The notes under the pieces were generated by a model. The model was not told the origin of the DNA. It did no database searches and saw only the letters and a program-made list of their open reading frames with translations. Positions 1-4,246 of a DNA stretch of 5,448 nucleotides are shown here, one piece after another (position 1 is the first letter of the stretch; each line of letters begins with the position of its first letter). A program made the translations under genes and the position numbers. Origin of the DNA: an uncultured Acidimicrobium sp. Its GTDB lineage: Bacteria; Actinomycetota; Acidimicrobiia; Acidimicrobiales; Ilumatobacteraceae. The DNA lies in NCBI GenBank assembly GCA_903895515.1, contig CAITUB010000166.1, positions 1 to 5,448 of the forward strand, written 5' to 3'.

Positions 1-579
1 CAGCGCTTCCTCGGTGAGTTTGCTCATCTGCGCAATGTCATCTGCGGTTGCAACTTCGTTGTTTGCGCCGCGATCGCCCATGACGAAGGCGCGCAATGCG
101 CCGTGCGCAATTTGTGTTCCAAAGTCAATGACGTGCGGTTTGCGTTCAAGCGCATCGAGATATTCGGGGAACGACTCCCATTCCCAGGTGATTCCTTCGA
201 CCATTGCCGAACCAGGAATATCTTCCACACCTTCCATGAGTTCGATCAGCCATTGATGTCGCTCGGGAACTGCAGGTGCAAAACCAACTCCGCAGTTACC
301 CATGACAGCGGTGGTCACACCGTGCCAACTGCTTGGTGTCATCCACGGGTCCCATGTTGCTTGCGCGTCGTAATGCGTGTGCACATCGACCCAACCTGGA
401 GTAACGAGTAAACCATCAGCTTTAACGTGCTGATGAGCATGCGCGGTAGAAATTTCGCCTGGCGCGGCGACTTGCGTAATTACTCCATCAACAAATGCAA
501 CGTCTGCAAGACGTGCTGGTTGACCAGATCCATCAACAACAGTTCCACCAGTGATGACGGTGGTTTTCCCCGTATTCAT
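1..579 (-). CDS. Amidohydrolase family 3, D-aminoacylase / N-acyl-D-amino-acid deacylase type (3' end cut by window)
   Basis: Zinc-dependent amidohydrolase; family members hydrolyse N-acyl-D-amino acids or related amides in the cytoplasm. The first 193 residues are present, with no stop before the left edge; the family usually has about 480-580 residues, so most of the TIM barrel is missing. Seen: an N-terminal beta segment (TTVITGGTVVDGSG, residues 6-19), the metal motif VDVHTHYD with His67 and His69, and GVTTAVMGNCG with Cys96, a metal ligand in characterised D-aminoacylases. The spacing of H67, H69 and C96 fits that group. ATG at 579 is preceded by GGGGTAG with a 9-base spacer, which supports this start. 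It lies 34 bases after the FAH-family gene on the same strand, so co-transcription is likely. Exact substrate unknown; a dihydropyrimidinase-like or other amidase role cannot be excluded. The family call is firm, the substrate is not. Confidence 0.9.
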   Translation of the reverse strand, partial: MNTGKTTVITGGTVVDGSGQPARLADVAFVDGVITQVAAPGEISTAHAHQHVKADGLLVTPGWVDVHTHYDAQATWDPWMTPSSWHGVTTAVMGNCGVGFAPAVPERHQWLIELMEGVEDIPGSAMVEGITWEWESFPEYLDALERKPHVIDFGTQIAHGALRAFVMGDRGANNEVATADDIAQMSKLTEEAL

Positions 580-613
580 ACAAGAAATCTACCCCGATTA
601 GACAGGGTGAAAT

Positions 614-1465
614 TTATATACAGCGGTTAGTAATGGTGCCAACGCCTTCAAGCGTGGTTTCCACTACGTCGCCTGGCTTCAGGTACACCTGTGGCTTGCG
701 GCCATGGCCCACACCAAATGGTGAACCCGTATATATGACGTCGCCAGGGAACAGTTCAACAATGGTGGACATGTAGGCAACGATGTGCGCAATGCCAAAG
801 ATCATGTCGCTGGTTTGCGTGTCTTGACGTTGTTCGCCGTTCACTGTGCAACCAAGTTGCAAGTCATCGCGCTTGTCGTTGTTTGACATGTCGGTTACCC
901 ATGGTCCGATTGGGGAGTAACCAACGCGGCTCTTGCCCAAACTGAACTGTGGTGGAGTGCCCATGTATTGCAATCCTCTGTCGGACACGTCTTGTCCTGC
1001 GCACAAACCAGCAACGTGGTCCCATGCAGCGGCCTCATCAATATGCCTGCCACCCTTGCCAACAATGATGACGAGTTCGGATTCGTAGTCAACGGTGTCG
1101 CTCAAAATTTCGATGTTTCCCGTTGGGGTGTTCAGCGAGCTTTGAAACTTTGCGAATACCAATGGAAGCGGCGGCAATGGGCTACCCATTTCTGCTGCGT
1201 GCTTGCGGTAGTTCAGTCCAACCGCGAACATCTGGCGTGGTTGCGGAACCGGGCATGAAAGATCGGCAATAGCAATAGGCGTACCAGTGCTTGCATCGAG
1301 AGTTGCAGCAAGTTTCTTTAACGTGTCCCAATGTGCAAAGCACTGCATCGGGTCGGCTGACAACGAGTTGTTACTGGCAGTAGCGACGTCGATTGCGCGT
1401 GGCGAAGCAATGTCGCCAACGATGAACTGCGCACGACCTTTGAGATTGGCAAGGCGAAGAGTCAT
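614..1465 (-). CDS. Fumarylacetoacetate hydrolase (FAH) superfamily protein
   Basis: 283 residues, the usual size for single-domain FAH-fold enzymes that hydrolyse, decarboxylate or isomerise 2-oxo/acylpyruvate-type compounds with Mg or Mn. Residues 1-75 are a poorly conserved N-terminal extension; the FAH fold starts near 78. Seen: GLNYRKHAAEMG (83-94), which keeps a His89-Glu92 pair spaced like the catalytic dyad of FAHD1; DYESEL with metal ligands Glu128 and Glu130; GQDVSDR with Asp159; Lys178 in GKSRVGYSPIGPW; and YTGSPFGVG plus LKPGD and EGVGTITN near the C-terminus. All expected catalytic positions are therefore present. ATG at 1465 lies 9 bases after the stop of the upstream gene and has only a weak TAGG for ribosome binding, so translation may depend on coupling. 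Neighbouring an amidohydrolase, it probably serves a catabolic route, but the substrate cannot be assigned. Annotations such as 'ureidoglycolate lyase' or 'hydroxyhepta-diene-dioate isomerase' would be over-reach. Confidence 0.93.
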   Translation of the reverse strand: MTLRLANLKGRAQFIVGDIASPRAIDVATASNNSLSADPMQCFAHWDTLKKLAATLDASTGTPIAIADLSCPVPQPRQMFAVGLNYRKHAAEMGSPLPPLPLVFAKFQSSLNTPTGNIEILSDTVDYESELVIIVGKGGRHIDEAAAWDHVAGLCAGQDVSDRGLQYMGTPPQFSLGKSRVGYSPIGPWVTDMSNNDKRDDLQLGCTVNGEQRQDTQTSDMIFGIAHIVAYMSTIVELFPGDVIYTGSPFGVGHGRKPQVYLKPGDVVETTLEGVGTITNRCI

Positions 1466-1474
1466 GGCTGTGGC

Positions 1475-2077
1475 CTATACGCGACCGCGAGCGATACGAC
1501 GTTGAACTTCTGCTTGTGCGCGAGCAACCTTGTCTTTTTCTTTGCGCTCTGCGCGGGCGCGCTTCTTTTCTTCTTGCGCTGCTGCATCAATTGCCGGTGC
1601 TGCGGCTGCGGCTGCAGGTGCGTTACCCGATGAAGGAATGGCAAAGCGTGGATCGTTGTTCACCAGTTTGCGGAAGCCGCCAAGTGAAACTGAGAATTGA
1701 ACAGCCATGAGGCGAGTTGCATCGAGGCCGAACTCTTCAATCAGTGCTGGCAAGACGATGTTCAAGTCTTCAAGACTTGGGTCTTCAGACTTGTCGCCAA
1801 GAACTTCGATGGCCTTTTCGGTCGCTGCTTCACCGAACAACACGCCAGTGTCGAGGTATGCCTTACGAGTTTTCATTGCTTCGCGAACTTTTGGTGCAAC
1901 TGTTGCAGCGTCATCAAACGTTCCTGCTGGCAGTGCAAGCACCTTGGCAAGCGCATCGCGCAACTTTTCGTCTACAGCAGCTGCCAATTTGGCAATTGAC
2001 TCATCGGAAAAGGTGGTGAACACTGCCGCGTAACGACGTTCCAGCAAAATGGTGTCGCGTGAGTTGCTAACTGGCAT
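1475..2077 (-). CDS. Conserved-looking protein of unknown function, helical body with Ala-rich linker and basic tail
   Basis: I do not recognise this 200-residue protein. Residues 1-148 look like a soluble, mostly helical domain (amphipathic stretches at 25-49, 60-93 and 103-140, with LERRYAAVF at 12-20 and FSVSLGGFRKLV at 128-139). Residues 149-167 form a low-complexity Ala/Pro linker, and 168-200 a highly charged Lys/Arg/Glu helix ending in RRIARGRV, of the kind that can bind nucleic acid, membrane phosphates or a partner by coiled coil. No signal peptide, membrane segment or metal motif is visible. ATG at 2077 has a good AAAAGGA site 6 bases upstream. Coding character is convincing: long open frame, sensible amino-acid make-up, and tight 9-base spacing to the FAH gene, so it is likely the first gene of that operon. 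The tail could suggest a regulatory or scaffolding role, but this is speculation. Confidence 0.85.
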   Translation of the reverse strand: MPVSNSRDTILLERRYAAVFTTFSDESIAKLAAAVDEKLRDALAKVLALPAGTFDDAATVAPKVREAMKTRKAYLDTGVLFGEAATEKAIEVLGDKSEDPSLEDLNIVLPALIEEFGLDATRLMAVQFSVSLGGFRKLVNNDPRFAIPSSGNAPAAAAAAPAIDAAAQEEKKRARAERKEKDKVARAQAEVQRRIARGRV

Positions 2078-2079
2078 AA

Positions 2080-2144
2080 GGGGTCCTTTTCGAAGTCTGT
2101 ATTGCCGCTATGAGCGACCCTTCAGTGTGTCAGGCAAGGACCCC
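2080..2144 (-). repeat. 9-bp inverted repeat in the divergent intergenic region, possible SD-masking leader structure
   Basis: GGGGTCCTT at 2080-2088 and its exact reverse complement AAGGACCCC at 2136-2144 are separated by 47 bases. In a minus-strand transcript the distal arm would pair with the ribosome binding site of the gene starting at 2077; a further G-U pair (2145 with 2079) could extend the stem. The loop contains a second small hairpin at 2104-2118 (GUCGCU, loop CAU, AGCGGC, one G-U pair). Alternatively the repeat is a split operator on DNA shared by both divergent genes. The repeat is seen directly; the regulatory role is inference, and a transcription start upstream of 2145 on the minus strand is required for the RNA version. 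Confidence 0.5.
2084..2090 (-). promoter_or_regulatory. Shine-Dalgarno site of the 200-residue gene, inside an inverted repeat
   Basis: The minus strand reads AAAAGGA 6 bases before ATG 2077. It fixes the start of the unknown gene. Its AAGGA core is also the 3' arm of a 9-bp inverted repeat, so it could be hidden by RNA pairing. Confidence 0.7.
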
Positions 2145-2172
2145 CGTTCCTACTCAATAACCCCAATATTCG

Positions 2173-2178
2173 TATGCT
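2173..2178 (+). promoter_or_regulatory. Candidate -10 element for a near-leaderless ybaK transcript
   Basis: TATGCT matches the TANNNT pattern of actinobacterial -10 boxes and ends 9 bases before ATG 2188, which would place the transcription start within a few bases of the start codon. No convincing -35 box is seen upstream. The GAGAAGG at 2179-2185 is only 2 bases from the ATG, too near to act as a normal ribosome binding site, which makes a leaderless start more plausible. Confidence 0.35.
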
Positions 2179-2187
2179 GAGAAGGCG

Positions 2188-2679
2188 ATGAAGGGTGCAA
2201 CTCCAGCCATGGTGATGCTTGAGCGAAGCGGCGTTGAGTTCGCCGTGCATGCCTTTGATCACGATCTGGTCGATGCCGAGGAACTCGGGTATGGACGGGC
2301 AGCAGCACATGCGCTTGGCGTCGATGAATCGCGAGTGTTTAAGACCTTGCTCGCCCAGTCGGAAAAGTCGGCAGTTGTTGCCATTGTTCCGGTGGGATCA
2401 CAATTGTCATTGAAGGCCCTTGCATTAGTGCTTGGGGTGAAGCGATGCGAAATGGTTGCAGCCAATGATGCACAACGAATTACTGGATATGTAGTTGGTG
2501 GAATTAGTCCATTCGGTCAGAAGAAAAAACTTTTTACTGTTGTCGATACATCGGCAATGGATTTGACCACCATGTTTGTCAGTGGTGGACGGCGTGGACT
2601 TGACCTAGAAGTTGCACCATCTGATTTGATTCGGGTTCTCGATGCAAAATCTGGAGCAATAGCCACAACCGATAGTTAG
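2188..2679 (+). CDS. ybaK: YbaK/EbsC-family Cys-tRNA(Pro) deacylase
   Basis: 163 residues, close to the E. coli YbaK length. The family acts in the cytoplasm in trans, hydrolysing Cys mischarged on tRNA-Pro by prolyl-tRNA synthetase and so guarding translation fidelity. Seen: N-terminal TPAMVMLERSGVEF (5-18), equivalent to the TPA.. start of the family; VFKTL with Lys52 at the place of the essential Lys46 of E. coli YbaK; PVGSQLSLK (68-76); the signature GYVVGGISPFGQKKKL (100-115); and VSGGRRGLDLEV near the C-terminus. All hallmark residues are kept, so it is probably active. The start at 2188 is chosen from the family alignment; an internal ATG at 2209 would remove the conserved TPA. It is transcribed alone, divergent from the FAH operon, and its stop overlaps the stop of the convergent secreted-protein gene by four bases. 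Confidence 0.95.
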   Translation: MKGATPAMVMLERSGVEFAVHAFDHDLVDAEELGYGRAAAHALGVDESRVFKTLLAQSEKSAVVAIVPVGSQLSLKALALVLGVKRCEMVAANDAQRITGYVVGGISPFGQKKKLFTVVDTSAMDLTTMFVSGGRRGLDLEVAPSDLIRVLDAKSGAIATTDS

Positions 2680-3515
2680 TTGGTAACCAAAGCCTGCACT
2701 TCGCGGACAACTATTTGATGGTTTGCTGCAAATGTAAAGTCACCAACTATTCCGCGTGCGCCGAGGCTTGTGGTGTACGTGATGTGCCACTGCACCGAGA
2801 GTTTTGCGGGGAATGCGCCAGATGGGTGCATAGAAGAGGAATGTGAGTAGGTGTACATGCACTTGCTGCTCATGGTGTCACCAAACATTTCTATCCATGG
2901 AAGTCCTGGGCCATCGCAGGTAACTGGACCCGAACCAAGTGCTCCATCGCCCGGATCAAAGATGAGTTTCTTTGGAGTTGCTGTTGTGGTGACCGAAATG
3001 TAACCAGCAGGTGTGGGCACACCTGCAGTTGCACTCACAGGCACCCACATCAATGGGTTAACCCAAAACCATGTTCCGAGTTTGACCACGCCGCGTTGAG
3101 CCGGTGGTGCAAAGTTTCCCCACGGTGCGGGAATGTTGTCGTAGACAACTGATGTTGCTTGTTGCGCAAGTTGTGAGGTGGACACTTGCGGAATCCAATG
3201 GAACGTTGTTGCAGGTGTTCGATTGAAGCATGTGTACTCAAACAATCTGTACGTCACTCCACCGGATACTTTTTCAACCATGACTCCGTTGCCCAAGTGA
3301 GCATCGTGAGGAATGGCAATAGACCATTCGCAGTCTTCAGACGCGCCAGAACTCCCTGGTGTAGCGCCGTATTGAATGCCCGCCATGATTTGATTTCCCG
3401 TAATTCCTGCGGTGCTGGTCGAACTTCCGCCAATGGAATCGCCGGCATGTACTTCATTCGGGAGTGCACCTATGAATACGACAACAGTTGCAATTGTCAG
3501 TTTGCGAATCCACAT
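2676..3515 (-). CDS. Secreted PKD-like protein of unknown function (actinobacterial type)
   Basis: 279 residues from the ATG at 3515. This start is preferred over an upstream in-frame ATG at 3566 because GGAG lies 7 bases before it and because residues 1-24 then form a classic signal peptide: charged WIRK, hydrophobic core, and a V-H-A site before Gly25. The mature protein is rich in Ser, Thr, Gly, Trp and Tyr. Residues 25-60 are a flexible start; 147-164 contain TWFWVNPLMWVPVSATA; 173-223 contain FDPGDGALGSGPVTCDGPG and KCMYTYSHSSS, a PKD-like GDG...(C)xGPG...YTY pattern; the end is VREVQALVTN. Cys62, Cys96, Cys200 and Cys219 could form two disulfides. I recall this C-terminal layout from actinobacterial proteins labelled 'PKD domain' or, misleadingly, 'ATP/GTP-binding'; no P-loop is present here. 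The first 19 bases overlap the lipoprotein gene, so the two are probably co-translated and act together outside the membrane. Function unknown. Confidence 0.88.
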   Translation of the reverse strand: MWIRKLTIATVVVFIGALPNEVHAGDSIGGSSTSTAGITGNQIMAGIQYGATPGSSGASEDCEWSIAIPHDAHLGNGVMVEKVSGGVTYRLFEYTCFNRTPATTFHWIPQVSTSQLAQQATSVVYDNIPAPWGNFAPPAQRGVVKLGTWFWVNPLMWVPVSATAGVPTPAGYISVTTTATPKKLIFDPGDGALGSGPVTCDGPGLPWIEMFGDTMSSKCMYTYSHSSSMHPSGAFPAKLSVQWHITYTTSLGARGIVGDFTFAANHQIVVREVQALVTN

Positions 3516-4117
3516 ATGTCTGCTCCGATCTTTCGTTGTGTGGCCGTGGAAGAAACCCACTTCCATATGCCGTGGTCAAGTTGCACGCTCCACACCATGA
3601 ATGCCGAAATGACTGAATCGTCAAACACAATGTCGTCGGCAGCGCTGTCGACCTGACCAGAATCGAACAGCACTACCGAGTCAAAGATGCATGTGTGCAC
3701 GGTTGCGCGAATGGTGTCGATAATTTCTACAGATTCAATACGCACGCGCAATTTTCCGCTGTCTTTGCGCGTATATAAATGTCCGACAACACGTTCATTC
3801 ATGATTGAAGTAAGCGAGCGAAAGAGCGGACTGCCTGCCACAGTCATTCGGTTGATGGGGCATTGGCTTGGAGTTCTGCCGCACTGTGCACGCTGTTGCG
3901 ATATTTGACCAAAGTCGATCACAATGTGCTGAGTGGTATCGGTGTCGATGGCCACAACAGACTCAACGCGTTCGCTCGGAGCGATTGTTGTGGTGGTTGC
4001 TGCTGACGATGTTGTCACGGTGTTAAACGTGAGTTCATCACTCGGCGCACCGCAACTTGTTGCAAGAACGACAAGGGGAGCGCCGTAGCGCAAATACCGC
4101 ATAAATGAGTTGGACAT
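3497..4117 (-). CDS. Putative lipoprotein with NTF2-like C-terminal half
   Basis: 206 residues from ATG 4117. The start is fixed by a strong GGAGG 5 bases upstream and by the export signal; an in-frame ATG at 4147 would put ten unlike residues ahead of it. Seen: MRYLRY then the hydrophobic stretch GAPLVVLATSC with Cys22 as the probable lipidated residue (the -3 position is Ala, where Leu/Val/Ile is usual); a Ser/Thr-rich spacer (33-48); CGRTPSQCP (79-87); then VRIESVEIIDTIRATVHTC (125-143), VVLFDSG (148-154), and SAFMVWSVQL plus GIWKWV (171-188). The alternation of strands with a Cys and Trp at these places resembles NTF2/SnoaL-like domains of actinobacterial lipoproteins, used as binding folds rather than proven enzymes. 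Cys79, Cys86, Cys143 and Cys202 may pair as disulfides. The gene overlaps the secreted PKD-like gene by 19 bases, implying a joint envelope role. Function unknown. Confidence 0.85.
   Translation of the reverse strand: MSNSFMRYLRYGAPLVVLATSCGAPSDELTFNTVTTSSAATTTTIAPSERVESVVAIDTDTTQHIVIDFGQISQQRAQCGRTPSQCPINRMTVAGSPLFRSLTSIMNERVVGHLYTRKDSGKLRVRIESVEIIDTIRATVHTCIFDSVVLFDSGQVDSAADDIVFDDSVISAFMVWSVQLDHGIWKWVSSTATQRKIGADICGFAN
3523..3526 (-). promoter_or_regulatory. Shine-Dalgarno site deciding the start of the secreted PKD-like protein
   Basis: The minus strand reads GGAG followed by 7 bases and ATG 3515. It sits inside the last codons of the lipoprotein gene and favours the 279-residue form with a clean signal peptide over the longer 296-residue reading from 3566. 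Confidence 0.65.
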
Positions 4118-4246
4118 GTCTGCCTCCGCCGATGCAGGTTTTGCCAATAGTGATGTGGACGAACTGTGTATGTGGATACTGCCAAAAATTTGGGAATTTC
4201 AAAAATTGACGATTGGGATCTGACGGTAGAGTTGATGAACCCCAAA
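4118..4246. promoter_or_regulatory. Divergent intergenic region between the lipoprotein unit and helD
   Basis: This 129-base gap must hold promoters for both directions. An AT-rich block at 4184-4207 stands out from the coding DNA. Two pairs of short direct repeats each recur at exactly 17 bases: ATGTGGA at 4153 and 4170, and CAAAAATT at 4183 and 4200. A dyad AAATT-TGGG-AATTT spans 4186-4199. For the plus strand, TTGACG (4206-4211) and TAGAGT (4227-4232) could be -35 and -10 boxes with a short 15-base spacer, giving a very short leader to ATG 4247. No promoter on the minus strand is convincing by eye. All regulatory readings are inference. Confidence 0.35.
4123..4127 (-). promoter_or_regulatory. 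Shine-Dalgarno site deciding the lipoprotein start
   Basis: The minus strand reads GGAGG with a 5-base spacer to ATG 4117. It is the strongest ribosome binding site in the window and argues against the upstream ATG at 4147. Confidence 0.75.

Noticed and set aside
580..613. Terminator or promoter between the FAH and amidohydrolase genes
   Set aside because: The 34-base gap holds a plausible ribosome binding site but no stem-loop with a T-run and no clear promoter boxes, so read-through as one operon is the simpler view.
1697..2033. Three overlapping plus-strand open frames of about 100 codons opposite the 200-residue gene
   Set aside because: Being open in all three frames is an effect of base composition; none has a good ribosome binding site or family motif, and the minus-strand frame has operon context.
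2680..2690. Dyad TTGGT-A-ACCAA just after the ybaK stop as a possible terminator
   Set aside because: It can form only four base pairs with a three-base loop and has no T-run on either strand; it also lies within the convergent coding sequence.
3516..3566. Longer N-terminus (17 extra residues) for the secreted PKD-like protein
   Set aside because: It would deepen the overlap with the lipoprotein gene, put charged and His-rich residues before the signal peptide, and ignore the GGAG site placed correctly for ATG 3515.
3186..3656. A 156-codon plus-strand open frame across the secreted-protein and lipoprotein genes
   Set aside because: It is antisense to both exported-protein genes, which have signal sequences and ribosome binding sites; its own product has no coherent features.
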